This document shows positions 8,366-15,778 of a DNA stretch of 54,120 bases, piece after piece. Under the pieces are notes generated by a model. The model made no database searches, was not told where the DNA came from, and worked only from the letters and a program-made list of their open reading frames with translations. Every line of letters begins with the position of its first letter. The stretch's first letter is position 1. Made by a program: the position numbers and the translations under genes. The DNA comes from Pelotomaculum terephthalicicum JT. GTDB lineage: Bacteria > Bacillota > Desulfotomaculia > Desulfotomaculales > Pelotomaculaceae. The stretch is taken from contig NZ_JAKNBL010000021.1 of the NCBI RefSeq assembly GCF_022410535.1, positions 1-54,120 on the forward strand, read 5' to 3'.

Positions 8366-9067
8366 GTGACTGCAAGTTATCGCATGAGAGAAATAGTAGA
8401 AAAAACAGGTGAGAACAAGTCGACCATATTGCATTACATTCGGGTGGGACTTCTTCCCGAGCCTGTAAGGACTTCTAAAAACATGGCTTATTATCCGGAG
8501 ACTTATGTCGAGTTGATCAATATCATTCGTACTATGCAGAGCAGGTTTTTCCTGCCGCTGCATGCCATTAAGCGCATCTTGGGCTTCATTGGACCTAATC
8601 CGACCGTTGATAGGGCTATGCACATGCATGAGCTATTATATAAGATGGAATATGCGGCACCCGATGACCTGGACCGGACATACAACCGGGAGGAACTCCT
8701 GAGAGAGACCGGCATGAAAAGCGGTGAACTGGCAAACCTGGAGCAGCTCCAGTTACTGGTCCCTTTTGAAAAGGACATGTACAATACAGATGACCTGGTG
8801 ATAGCAAAATCCCTTATGAAGGTTAAGGAAAATAACATTTCCCTGCAGTCTCTCGACTTTCTGCCTGATCTGGTGGGGCAGCTGGTGGCGAAGTCTGTTG
8901 ATTTTCGCGACCTGTCCATCAAGGGGTTGGCGGAAGAAGAGGAGTGGGAAATTACCCGTTTTTTGTCGGGCAATTTAATCGGATTTAACAATTATTTGAT
9001 GCGCCGCTTTCTGTACCGGGAACTGAAGAAAAAGTGCAAGGCAGGATCCGTTGAAGTGGATCAGTGA
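8366..9067 (+). CDS. MerR-family transcriptional regulator
   Basis: The N-terminal 70 residues form a MerR winged helix. YRMREIVEKTGENKSTILHY gives the recognition helix, and RVGLLPEPVRTSKNMAYY the wing, followed by a helix up to about residue 75. The remaining 155 residues have no recognised effector domain. They include a second stretch (ELLRETGMKSGELANLEQLQL) that itself resembles a degenerate MerR helix-turn-helix. The GTG start at 8366 follows GGAGGG. Position and divergent orientation make it the likely regulator of the RND efflux operon. The inducer cannot be read from the sequence. Confidence 0.83.
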   Translation: MTASYRMREIVEKTGENKSTILHYIRVGLLPEPVRTSKNMAYYPETYVELINIIRTMQSRFFLPLHAIKRILGFIGPNPTVDRAMHMHELLYKMEYAAPDDLDRTYNREELLRETGMKSGELANLEQLQLLVPFEKDMYNTDDLVIAKSLMKVKENNISLQSLDFLPDLVGQLVAKSVDFRDLSIKGLAEEEEWEITRFLSGNLIGFNNYLMRRFLYRELKKKCKAGSVEVDQ

Positions 9068-9085
9068 TTGTCGAGTAAAATTGTT

Positions 9086-9460
9086 CTATTCTTTTATATG
9101 CGGGAGGATAATCTGTACAAGCTTTTTAATAAGAGCTAATTCTTTTGGTGAGCATTTATTGAGCAAATTATTTAATTCTTTGTCCCTATTACGGTCAAAT
9201 GTTTCATAAATATTACGGTCATCATGAACATAATAATTATAGAGTTCTGTTTTTCCGAAAACAAGGCAGTCTAAAGATATGTGCAGGCTATTAGAAATTT
9301 TAACCAGGGAGGGTAGGCTCATTTGCCGCTCGCCACGTTCCAGTTGCCCGAGGTAATATTCGGAAAGATCGATAATCTCTGCAAATTCTTCACGTGAGAG
9401 CTTGAGTTTTTCTCTTTCTTCCCTAATTCTCTGTCCGATGGCTCTGTTATCTATCTCCAT
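9086..9460 (-). CDS. XRE-family helix-turn-helix regulator
   Basis: The 124-residue protein has an N-terminal Cro/cI-type helix-turn-helix (about residues 7-62), with IGQRIREEREKLKLSREEFAE followed by YLGQLERGERQMS. The C-terminal half is charged (residues 63-124), ending with a helix KELALIKKLVQIILPHI. ATG 9460 is preceded by AGGAGA at a good distance, so the longer frame up to 9484 is not used. It is divergent from the Spo0E-like gene, sharing a 155-base intergenic region, and could regulate it. The target is unknown. Confidence 0.85.
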   Translation of the reverse strand: MEIDNRAIGQRIREEREKLKLSREEFAEIIDLSEYYLGQLERGERQMSLPSLVKISNSLHISLDCLVFGKTELYNYYVHDDRNIYETFDRNRDKELNNLLNKCSPKELALIKKLVQIILPHIKE

Positions 9461-9615
9461 TTTGGTTCTCCTTTTTCGCTGCAAGCTTTAAAATACTTTA
9501 TCCAAATTTGCGCCGTATCTTAATTTGCCGACAGCATAAATTTATTATTTGCAATAAGCTAGTATTTATTGTAGAATTATGTTTGCGGTTATTTTTAGGA
9601 GGGGGTGTGAAAGTG

Positions 9616-9792
9616 ATGGACATAAGAAATAGAATAGAGATAGCAAGAAGCATCCTTACTAACGCGGCTAAAATGAACGTTAGTAAAGAAATCCTCCTTA
9701 AAATAAGTAGAAAAATTGATAAATATGTTGTCGAATATTATCGGGAATGTGGTATTCAAGTAAAAAAAGATAATAAAAATGGAGGAGGCTAA
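9616..9792 (+). CDS. Spo0E-like aspartyl-phosphate phosphatase
   Basis: This 58-residue two-helix protein is of the Spo0E family. A first helix (IEIARSILTNAAKM) is joined by a turn to a second helix carrying the family's signature S-x-x-[LI]-D as SRKID, then KYVVEYYRE. Family members dephosphorylate Spo0A-P and restrain entry into sporulation. The start is ATG 9616 after a strong AGGAGGGGG. Upstream in-frame GTGs at 9607 and 9613 sit too close to that site. The length is normal for the family. Confidence 0.82.
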   Translation: MDIRNRIEIARSILTNAAKMNVSKEILLKISRKIDKYVVEYYRECGIQVKKDNKNGGG

Positions 9793-9859
9793 TCAGGGCT
9801 GGAGGGCCATTGACATTGTATTTGCTGGAAGGATAATACCCAAAGATATTTTTTATGTA

Positions 9860-9898
9860 TTGACAGCAGAGCTTTTCAGTTGGTAAGATTCATATAAT
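9860..9898 (+). promoter_or_regulatory. promoter of the leucine T-box leader
   Basis: TTGACA at 9860-9865 is followed after 18 bases by TAAGAT (9884-9889). A perfect TATAAT at 9893-9898 lies slightly further, without a good -35 box at the usual distance. Either -10 would start a transcript just before stem I of the T-box. Confidence 0.55.
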
Positions 9899-9904
9899 AT
9901 GTAA

Positions 9905-10180
9905 AGACGATGAGAGGGAATAGTAAGTGTTTTGTAGCCGGGTCCAGAGAGCCGCCGGATGGTGCGAGGCGGCCGAAGGCTTAACGCTGAACTCTCCCTG
10001 GAGCAGCCGGTCGAAATCCATTGCGAAATTAGGTCCGGACGGAGCTTCCGCCGTTAAAAGGAAGGGGATATCGGACTTGTGTCCCGTATCCTTTTGAGTG
10101 AACGGCGCTTTGCGCTGTTAATTTGAGTGGTACCGCGGAGGTAAACCTTTCGTCTCGAAAAGAGGCGAAGGGTTTTATTA
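9905..10180 (+). promoter_or_regulatory. T-box leader, leucine specifier (CUC)
   Basis: The leader shows the T-box landmarks in order. AGAGGGA (about 9913-9919) pairs with TCCCT at the base of stem I. The loop-E strand AGTA is at 9922-9925, and a GAA followed by the specifier triplet CTC at 9992-9994. The AGAGAGCC element of the distal stem lies near 9946. The conserved T-box string GAGTGGTACCGCGG is at 10125-10138, followed by a terminator. CUC is a leucine codon, matching the downstream isopropylmalate synthase. Uncharged tRNA-Leu should stabilise the antiterminator and switch the gene on during leucine shortage. Confidence 0.92.
10144..10176 (+). terminator. T-box-controlled intrinsic terminator
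   Basis: A 13-base-pair stem forms between 10144-10156 and 10162-10174 with G-U pairs. It has a short GAAAA loop and is followed by a T-rich tail. It alternates with the antiterminator formed by the GGTACCGCGG element. Confidence 0.85.
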
Positions 10181-10202
10181 ATTTATCGGGGGGTGGTGTT
10201 TG

Positions 10203-10355
10203 ATGGAATCAGACCTTAGCGACCTTAGACAGTTAATCATGTATGCAAATAGTCAACTTCACAAGGGGGAAAATATTAATGCGAAGGCTATTTATCTTCG
10301 ACACCACCTTAAGGGATGGGGAGCAGTCACTGGGGTTTACCTTGAATACTGCTGA
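10203..10355 (+). CDS. possible 50-codon ORF overlapping the leuA start
   Basis: An ATG at 10203 follows the strong ribosome site GGGGGGTGG and opens a 50-codon frame ending at TGA 10353. It crosses the leuA start codon in another frame. It contains seven leucine codons, several of them CTT near its start. It could be a translated leader that couples ribosomes to leuA, or a chance frame. I recognise no family in it. Confidence 0.35.
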   Translation: MESDLSDLRQLIMYANSQLHKGENINAKAIYLRHHLKGWGAVTGVYLEYC

Positions 10356-11439
10356 GAAGTTGGAAATAGCGAGACAGCTTGTCAAACTCGGCGTGGATGT
10401 GATTGAAGCGGGTTTTCCGGCCTCTTCGCCCGGAGACGCGGATTCTGTACGTGCGATTGCCAAGGAGATCAGAGGTGTTTCTGTTTGCGGACTTACACGC
10501 GCTCTGGCAAGTGATATCGACTGCTGCGCTGAAGCCTTGCAGGCAGCCGAACACCCAAGAATTCACACCGGCATAGGAGTATCCCCGATACACATGGAGA
10601 AGAAGCTGAAACTATCACCTGAACAGGTTGTTGAGATGGCGGCGGCCGCGGTAAAGCACGCCAGGAAATACGTCGGTGACGTTGAGTTTTATGCGGAAGA
10701 CGCTTTTCGCAGTGAGCGGGCTTTTCTCGTTACGGTTTTGGAAAAAGTGATCAAGGCCGGCGCTAATGTTATTAATGTGCCTGATACGGTGGGTTATGCC
10801 ACTCCTTCCGAATACGAAGAGCTGATCTCCTATTTGATGGATAATGTCAGGGGGATTGAAAATGTTGTGGTGAGCGTGCACTGTCATAATGACCTGGGTA
10901 TGGCCACCGCCAATTCGCTAGCCGGCATACTAGCCGGGGCAAACCAGATCGAGGGCGCTATCAACGGCATTGGCGAGAGGGCTGGAAATTCTTCTCTGGA
11001 GGAGGTCGTTATGGCCGTCTATACCAGGCGTGAGCAGTATGGGCTGGATATGAAGGTAAACACCAGGGAAATATCAGCTACTAGCAAGCTTGTGTCAAGG
11101 ATTACCGGGATACCGGTACCGGCCCATAAAGCTATCGTCGGCGCGGGGGCGTTTATGCACGCTTCCGGTATCCATCAGGACGGTGTTTTAAAGGACAAAA
11201 CGACATATGAAATTATCCGGCCGGAGATTGTCGGTATCGCCAGAAACTCGATAAGCTTAAGCGCCAGGTCAGGCAGACACGCGCTCAGACACTGTTTGGG
11301 AGAACTGGGCTACCAATTGAACCGTGGGGAACTGGAAGACATATACCAAAAATTTTTACGGCTGGCCGACCGGAAAAGGGAAATATTCAGCAGTGACCTG
11401 CGCGCTTTGATGGGGGAGACGGGTATTTACATTGATTGA
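10279..11439 (+). CDS. leuA: 2-isopropylmalate synthase, short form lacking the C-terminal regulatory domain
   Basis: The protein condenses acetyl-CoA with 2-oxoisovalerate, the first committed step to leucine. It is a DRE-TIM metallolyase with the catalytic FDTTLRDGEQS at its N-terminus, HCHNDLG around residue 205 and the ligand-binding GERAGN. The LeuA-like segment ASGIHQDGVLKDKTTYE follows near residue 300. At 386 residues it lacks most of the leucine-sensing C-terminal domain of the standard ~510-residue enzyme. Leucine control may therefore rest on the T-box leader instead. A homocitrate-synthase role is the main alternative, but the leucine T-box argues for LeuA. Start 10279 has AAGGGGGA eight bases upstream. 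Confidence 0.85.
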   Translation: MRRLFIFDTTLRDGEQSLGFTLNTAEKLEIARQLVKLGVDVIEAGFPASSPGDADSVRAIAKEIRGVSVCGLTRALASDIDCCAEALQAAEHPRIHTGIGVSPIHMEKKLKLSPEQVVEMAAAAVKHARKYVGDVEFYAEDAFRSERAFLVTVLEKVIKAGANVINVPDTVGYATPSEYEELISYLMDNVRGIENVVVSVHCHNDLGMATANSLAGILAGANQIEGAINGIGERAGNSSLEEVVMAVYTRREQYGLDMKVNTREISATSKLVSRITGIPVPAHKAIVGAGAFMHASGIHQDGVLKDKTTYEIIRPEIVGIARNSISLSARSGRHALRHCLGELGYQLNRGELEDIYQKFLRLADRKREIFSSDLRALMGETGIYID

Positions 11440-11516
11440 AAATATTTTGTTATAAGTGAAACTTTATGAGAAAAATAGGTTAATAAATATATTGAAGGGC
11501 TTGAGGGGGAGCAACG

Positions 11517-12092
11517 GTGAACACCGACGCCGAGCAAAATTTGATCATCCGCTGCCGTGAAGGTGATGAAGGAGCCTGGCGATTATTATTAGCCCGCTAC
11601 GAAATCTACGTATATCGGTTGTGTCGCCAAATCGGCGGCTCAAGCGAGGACGCTGTGGATCTCACCCAGGAAGCGCTTGTGAAGGTGCTGACCGGATTAG
11701 ACAGCTTTCAGCTTGGCCGGCCGTTTAAACCCTGGCTTCGCCAGGTTACAGTAAATGCCTGCTTAAACTGTCTCAGGCGGCGTGCACCGGAGACAATTTC
11801 CCTAGAGCAGCCTGTTGCAGAAGACATAGTGCTTGGAGATACTATTGCCGGTAACACGGGCGACCCGGCACATGCCGCGGAATGGCGGGATGCCCGTGAC
11901 GTGCTCCGGCAGGCGATGAGCAAGCTTCCCTACCAGCAGCGGTTAGTGCTTGTGATGCGGCACCAGGAAGGGCTCAGCTACGAAGAAATAGCGGCAGCCA
12001 CGGACTTGCCGCTGGGTACCGTGAAGACGTATCTTTACCGGGCCAGGCAGCAGTTGAGGCGCAAACTGGCCGGTGTTTATGGATGGGAGTGA
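11517..12092 (+). CDS. ECF-type RNA polymerase sigma factor
   Basis: This 191-residue sigma-70-family factor has region 2 (residues about 20-95, with DAVDLTQEALVKVLTGLDSF and PWLRQVTVNACLN) and region 4 (about 125-185, with LPYQQRLVLVMRHQEGLSYEEIA followed by GTVKTYLYRAR). Regions 1 and 3 are missing, as in ECF factors. It starts with GTG. The last codons overlap the start of a zinc-finger anti-sigma gene, a standard coupled pair. The two are followed with overlaps by ytfI and gerW, so the pair may control the spore-germination gene gerW or simply share its transcript. Confidence 0.9.
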   Translation: MNTDAEQNLIIRCREGDEGAWRLLLARYEIYVYRLCRQIGGSSEDAVDLTQEALVKVLTGLDSFQLGRPFKPWLRQVTVNACLNCLRRRAPETISLEQPVAEDIVLGDTIAGNTGDPAHAAEWRDARDVLRQAMSKLPYQQRLVLVMRHQEGLSYEEIAAATDLPLGTVKTYLYRARQQLRRKLAGVYGWE

Positions 12093-12529
12093 GAGCATTG
12101 AAGTGCAGTACGGAAGCCCTGCAAACTTTTCTGGACGGCGAGCTGGAATTAGCCGAGACAGAAGCTGTCCGCAGCCATCTCGGCGGTTGCCCTGCATGCA
12201 GACAAGAGCTTTCCAGACTGAGGCTGCTCTGGCTGGAGCTGGAACAGGAAGATGAGGTTGAGATACCAGCAGCCCTTCCCTTCATACGTCAGCAGGCTAT
12301 TACTAAAGCCAGGGCAGCTGGACAGGACAAAATAGGAACATCAAGTGTCAGTCTCTGGAACGCCCAAAAGCTGGCCTGGCAACCGGTTCTTGCAGGAGTT
12401 TCCAGGATTCCCGGCACACGACAGCTGGGGCTATTGGCCAGGCTCGCGGGACACGGGCTGCCCGGTGCCATCAAGGGCGTTTCGTCTATGGCGGGTAAGA
12501 TTATCGGCAAAAGGCGTGACCGGCATTGA
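12083..12529 (+). CDS. anti-sigma factor with zf-HC2 (ZAS) domain
   Basis: The N-terminal part shows a zinc-binding anti-sigma pattern. H and two cysteines are arranged as SHLGGCPACRQEL near residue 35, preceded by LQTFLDGELELAE. It probably holds the upstream ECF factor inactive. Unlike most of its kind, no clear membrane helix is visible. The C-terminal half (about 75-148) is only mildly hydrophobic and ends with basic KRRDRH, so it may be soluble. The ATG at 12083 overlaps the sigma stop. A TTG at 12098, with GGAGTGAG before it, is an alternative start. The 3' end overlaps the next gene by four bases. Confidence 0.82.
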   Translation: MGVRALKCSTEALQTFLDGELELAETEAVRSHLGGCPACRQELSRLRLLWLELEQEDEVEIPAALPFIRQQAITKARAAGQDKIGTSSVSLWNAQKLAWQPVLAGVSRIPGTRQLGLLARLAGHGLPGAIKGVSSMAGKIIGKRRDRH

Positions 12530-13200
12530 GCGGATGGATGGTTTTAATCCTAATTCTGTTGTCGCTCGCTGGACTTTTAAGTATGCCGCTGACTTTTAAG
12601 GCCAGAGGACGGCTGTGTACGAAAGAACAACGGCTGGACATGAGGCTCGCTTGGGGGGGGAGATTGCTTGTCGCCAACATTGGAATAAACAGGGGCAAAG
12701 CATTATTTAGATTACGCCTTGCCGGTATAGCGCTCCCTGCTAACCGAAAGAATCCTGAAACTGTCAGGTTGAGGAAAAAAAAGGCAATAGCCGGGCGGAA
12801 GAAAGAGAAACATGGATTCAGCATCTTTACAATAAGCAAGATACTCAGCAGAAAGTTTTTAACGGTTGTTTCAGGTTTTTTAAAAAAGGTTTTTCGTTCC
12901 TTAAAAATCCGCCTACGATTAAGCGGTGTCTACGGCGCCGGCGACCCGGCCTTAACCGGATTGCTTGCCGGGCTTATCGCCGCGTTAAACACCGGCCGGG
13001 TCAGCCTTGAGCTGGATGCTGATTTCAGGGAGCCGGTCCTTGATATATCCGGGGAAACATCAGGCCGGATCATACCGGTTGTAATCCTGTGTCTTGCTAT
13101 ACGCTTTCTTATGTCCGAACCGGTCCGGAAGCTTTGGTGGGCCTGGCTGAAATTAAAATTCACCAGAAGAAAAATAAAGGAGGATGCGCAATATGTTTAA
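12526..13200 (+). CDS. ytfI: DUF2953 membrane protein (YtfI-like)
   Basis: The protein has a hydrophobic N-terminal segment (residues 4-20), a basic middle (KKKAIAGRKKEK) and a DUF2953-like section with RLSGVYGAGDPALTG. This is followed by a hydrophobic stretch (IIPVVILCLAIRFL) near the C-terminus. In Bacillus the homologue ytfI lies directly before ytfJ/gerW, and the same pair is seen here. Its molecular function is not known; a role in spore or forespore membranes is inferred. The start is a TTG overlapping the previous stop, with ATG 12538 as an alternative. Confidence 0.78.
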   Translation: MSGWMVLILILLSLAGLLSMPLTFKARGRLCTKEQRLDMRLAWGGRLLVANIGINRGKALFRLRLAGIALPANRKNPETVRLRKKKAIAGRKKEKHGFSIFTISKILSRKFLTVVSGFLKKVFRSLKIRLRLSGVYGAGDPALTGLLAGLIAALNTGRVSLELDADFREPVLDISGETSGRIIPVVILCLAIRFLMSEPVRKLWWAWLKLKFTRRKIKEDAQYV

Positions 13201-13540
13201 AGAAGACATTGAGTCCTTGGTGTCCCATCTGGAAAATCTGATCTCGACCAAGACTATTGTTGGTGAGCCGATTGTCAACGGCAATACAACCGTTATCCCT
13301 ATCGTGACGGCCTCCGTTGGTTTCGGCATGGGCAGCGGTGAAGGTCAGGATGAGAAAAATCAAGGAGGCAAAGGCACCGGCGGAGGCGCCGGCATGAAAC
13401 TTAGCCCCGCGGCGCTGCTCATCATTCAAGGGGATAATGTTCAGGTTTACTCTCTGTCCAGCAAAGGCAGTCTGGCCAAACTGGCGGAAATGATTCCCGA
13501 AGTGATTGGTAAGCTCAAGCCTCAGGGGAAAGTTGAATAG
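13193..13540 (+). CDS. gerW: GerW-family sporulation protein (YtfJ)
   Basis: In Bacillus GerW is needed for L-alanine-triggered spore germination. This 115-residue protein fits the family. It has an N-terminal SLVSHLENLISTKTIVGEPI, then a beta segment TTVIPIVTASVGFGMGSG, a glycine-rich loop, and MKLSPAALLIIQGDNVQVYSL. A C-terminal helix completes it. ATG 13193 was chosen because AAAGGAGGA at 13176-13184 lies nine bases upstream; the in-frame ATG at 13184 abuts that site. It overlaps the ytfI end by eight bases, and a strong terminator follows. Confidence 0.92.
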   Translation: MFKEDIESLVSHLENLISTKTIVGEPIVNGNTTVIPIVTASVGFGMGSGEGQDEKNQGGKGTGGGAGMKLSPAALLIIQGDNVQVYSLSSKGSLAKLAEMIPEVIGKLKPQGKVE

Positions 13541-13640
13541 CATCCCCTGCATGAAGTTTATCAGTGAAGAGACTTTTTGCGGACCTTCCCCAATTGGAAG
13601 GCTCGGTAAACTGTGAAAAGTGATGAAAAACTGCAAGCAA

Positions 13641-13684
13641 AAGAACACCTTTTACCCATCTCCTATTTGGTAAGAGGTGTTCTT
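13641..13684. terminator. strong terminator after gerW, probably bidirectional
   Basis: A 16-base-pair stem, with one G-U pair, joins 13641-13656 to 13669-13684 across a 12-base loop. A-rich sequence precedes it and T-rich sequence follows. It can therefore serve both the gerW operon and the convergent minus-strand genes. Confidence 0.85.
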
Positions 13685-13716
13685 TCTTGAATTATTAACC
13701 CAGCGTATATTAATAA

Positions 13717-13942
13717 TCATATTCTTTTTTTATAGTACTCCATATTTTCCGCAGCCAATTTTTCTTCCCAAATCATTTTTAGCAAAGCTAAATCTTCTGT
13801 ATAGTCGGTTTTCGATTCATCCTTATCGTATTCAAGGCTCTCCAGGATTTCAATCGAGTTTAGAACGGATAATAAATATTCCCATCTGCGGTTTCATTTG
13901 CTTGTATAGCTCTCTCAGTTCTTTTTTTCTCCTTTTGTCCAT
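13717..13942 (-). pseudogene. remnant of a small GIY-YIG-nuclease-like gene
   Basis: A good start (ATG 13942 behind a small gap from the upstream stop) opens a frame beginning MDKRRKKELRELYKQMKPQMG. This is typical of a family of small GIY-YIG-like proteins, but the frame stops after 30 codons at 13850. A different frame then continues with the family's tail-like TDYTEDLALLKMIWEEKLAAE to a stop at 13717. The central ~50 residues with the catalytic GIY-YIG core are missing. I infer an internal deletion plus frameshift. The family assignment is from memory and only moderately sure. Confidence 0.5.
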
Positions 13943-13946
13943 GGGA

Positions 13947-14426
13947 TTAATACCCCATCTCCTTTAGTATTCTTGATAAAGTACGCAAGCGTTCACCAAT
14001 AAGCTCATCATCATTACTGAGAGCCTGGCAGAATAACTTAATATCCTCATCAATTTTCTCATTGTCGGTACATACAGCCACCGTTATAGCATCACCCTGT
14101 AAACCTATTCTGTCAATAACAGGTTTTCCGGGATCATATAGCTTTTCATACCGATAAGCCTCTTGAAAATGATGTTTTGCCCTACATACGAGAATTGCCA
14201 GGTCAAGCACACGGTGAAGCGGTAATTCCTCAGACTGTCTAGACCATTTTTCTCCTGTATGCCTCCATACTTTAGCAGATATATCTATCTTGCCCCGGTC
14301 ATTCCACTGGGCTAATCCCAACGAGAGACCTTTTGCGTCGGTATTATAAGCGTATCGACCGTCGATATTTTCATAATTATCAGATACAATAACTGGTTTG
14401 TGTTTTAAAGCAGATGGTATTCTCAT
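13947..14426 (-). CDS. conserved hypothetical protein, DUF6530-like
   Basis: The 159-residue soluble protein contains YNTDAKGLSLGLAQWNDRG and DISAKVWRHTGEKWSRQSEEL. I recall both as highly conserved in a small uncharacterised family (DUF6530) found in Bacillota. No catalytic motif or membrane segment is seen. ATG 14426 is preceded by GGGAGG. It is followed four bases later by the eroded GIY-YIG-like gene, suggesting the two formed an operon. The function is unknown. Its promoter region faces the perR promoter and shares the TTAGTAA palindrome. Confidence 0.65.
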   Translation of the reverse strand: MRIPSALKHKPVIVSDNYENIDGRYAYNTDAKGLSLGLAQWNDRGKIDISAKVWRHTGEKWSRQSEELPLHRVLDLAILVCRAKHHFQEAYRYEKLYDPGKPVIDRIGLQGDAITVAVCTDNEKIDEDIKLFCQALSNDDELIGERLRTLSRILKEMGY

Positions 14427-14458
14427 TATGCTACCTCCCGATATAGTAAATTAGTGAT

Positions 14459-14473
14459 TTAGTAATTTACTAA
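14459..14473. promoter_or_regulatory. Fur/PerR-type operator palindrome
   Basis: TTAGTAA-T-TTACTAA is a perfect 7-1-7 palindrome with the geometry of Per/Fur boxes. Matching half-sites TTACTAA (14549-14555, inside the perR promoter spacer) and TTAGTAA (14590-14596, at the perR start codon) suggest autoregulation. Confidence 0.65.
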
Positions 14474-14534
14474 GTTAATTATAAATCTTCCAACGCACTC
14501 TGTCAACTTATTAAAGAAATTTCTCAAAAACAGG

Positions 14535-14563
14535 TTGACAAAAAATGATTACTAAATTATAAT
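14535..14563 (+). promoter_or_regulatory. perR-rubrerythrin promoter
   Basis: TTGACA (14535-14540), a 17-base spacer and TATAAT (14558-14563) form a consensus sigma-A promoter. A TTACTAA half-site lies within the spacer, so bound repressor would block polymerase. Confidence 0.85.
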
Positions 14564-14595
14564 AATTTTAAATTAAAAGGAGATATGATTTAGTA

Positions 14596-15015
14596 ATGGT
14601 AATAAAAAAATTAAAGAAGCTGGGATTGAAATTAACCCCCCAGAGACTGGCTATATTAAATCTGCTTGAAGGTAATACAACACATCCGTCAGCGGAGGAA
14701 ATATACAATCAGTTAAAGCCTCAGTACCCTTCATTGTCTCTAGCCACGGTATACAATACACTTGAAGTGCTGACCAAGTCGGGGGAATTGCAAGAAATCA
14801 GGATCAAGGCGGATAAAAGACATTTTGATCCAAACCCGGCACCTCACAGCCACTTTTTATGCAGGGTTTGCGAATCCGTTCATGATTTGGATGATGGTCT
14901 GCTGGAAATGCAAACTCCATTTAACGTTAACGGCTATCTGGTGGAAGGATATACACTTTATTTCTATGGAATTTGCCCGGGATGCCTGGAAAAGGAAAAA
15001 GGCAAAAACCGTTAA
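14596..15015 (+). CDS. perR: Fur-family peroxide regulator, PerR-like
   Basis: The 139-residue protein has the Fur winged helix (LKLTPQRLAILNLLE, then ATVYNTLEVL) and the metal site HFDPNPAPHSHFLC. That site has the aspartate and histidines of the PerR regulatory site. Two structural-zinc pairs, CRVC and CPGC, follow. PerR senses peroxide through metal-catalysed histidine oxidation and represses defence genes. The next gene is a rubrerythrin, 59 bases downstream in the same direction, which supports the PerR call over Fur or Zur. Palindromic TTAGTAA/TTACTAA sites around its promoter indicate self-control. Confidence 0.85.
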   Translation: MVIKKLKKLGLKLTPQRLAILNLLEGNTTHPSAEEIYNQLKPQYPSLSLATVYNTLEVLTKSGELQEIRIKADKRHFDPNPAPHSHFLCRVCESVHDLDDGLLEMQTPFNVNGYLVEGYTLYFYGICPGCLEKEKGKNR

Positions 15016-15074
15016 GCGATCGGGGAGCATAGTTTTAAAATACATTTTTAAAAATAACAAGGAGGTCAAATGCT

Positions 15075-15620
15075 ATGAAAAAATGGCGCTGTACGGTATG
15101 TGGTTATGTTCATGAAGGGGAAGCATCACCGGAGAAATGTCCTAACTGTGAAGCTGTTAAGGAGAAATTCGAAATTTTGACCACATCCGGCCCGGACCTG
15201 GTGGACTGGAACAAAATTGGCGCGGCAAAAGGCACTGGTTTTGAAGAAGATTTGAACATGCAGTTCAGGGGAGAGTGCATGGAGGTGGGAATGTATATTG
15301 CCATGGCTCGCCAGGCTGAGCGCGAGGGCTATGTAGAGATAGCCGAGACAATGAAACGCATTGCCTGGGAAGAAGCTCATCACGCGGCTCGATTCGCCGA
15401 ACTCCAGGGGGAAGTATTAAGTGAAAGCACAGAAGAAAACCTGAAGAAATTAGTGGATGGTGAAGCCGGCGCCAATCGCGGGAAAAAGGAAATCGCCACC
15501 CGTGCCAATAAGGAAGGACAGGACGCTATCCATGATGCCATTCATGAAGCGTGCAAAGACGAAGCCAGACATTGCATGGCTTTCTACGGTCTCTTAAAAA
15601 GGTATTTCCCCAAATCCTAG
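15075..15620 (+). CDS. reverse rubrerythrin (rubredoxin domain first)
   Basis: This is a non-heme diiron peroxidase that protects anaerobes from hydrogen peroxide. The 181-residue chain starts with a rubredoxin-like iron site ([10 protein letters not shown], then CPNC). A ferritin-like four-helix bundle follows, with EECM/E-x-x-H type ligands seen in [26 protein letters not shown] and [15 protein letters not shown]. The domain order is the reverse of classical rubrerythrin, as in clostridial revRbr, which receives electrons from NADH via a rubredoxin reductase. AAGGAGG precedes the ATG. It is co-transcribed with perR and ends at a terminator. Confidence 0.93.
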   Translation: MKKWRCTVCGYVHEGEASPEKCPNCEAVKEKFEILTTSGPDLVDWNKIGAAKGTGFEEDLNMQFRGECMEVGMYIAMARQAEREGYVEIAETMKRIAWEEAHHAARFAELQGEVLSESTEENLKKLVDGEAGANRGKKEIATRANKEGQDAIHDAIHEACKDEARHCMAFYGLLKRYFPKS

Positions 15621-15658
15621 GACTAAGCAGTTCAAAATCCCAAGTTGATTTATAAATT

Positions 15659-15692
15659 AGGACACGGCCTTTTCAAGGTCAGTGTCCTTTTT
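15659..15692 (+). terminator. terminator after rubrerythrin
   Basis: AGGACAC-GGCC (15659-15669) pairs with GGTC-A-GTGTCCT (15677-15688), with one bulge. It is followed by TTTTTCTT. Confidence 0.8.
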
Positions 15693-15696
15693 CTTG

Positions 15697-15727
15697 TGGG
15701 GTCAGGCACCTAACTTATTAACTTATT
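15697..15727. repeat. left inverted repeat of the RAYT unit
   Basis: TGGGGTCAGGC followed by CACC and TAACTTATTAACTTATT. It is the reverse complement of the element's right end apart from one extra C and one extra AATAAGTT unit on the right. Confidence 0.7.
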
Positions 15728-15778
15728 CTTGAAAGACTGAACACATCCTGGTAGAATAGTAACGGGAGGTGCTAAATT

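Noticed and set aside
13677-13967. A plus-strand frame opposite the GIY-YIG remnant
   Set aside because: It starts inside the bidirectional terminator and has no ribosome site. The minus strand has the better, homologous reading.
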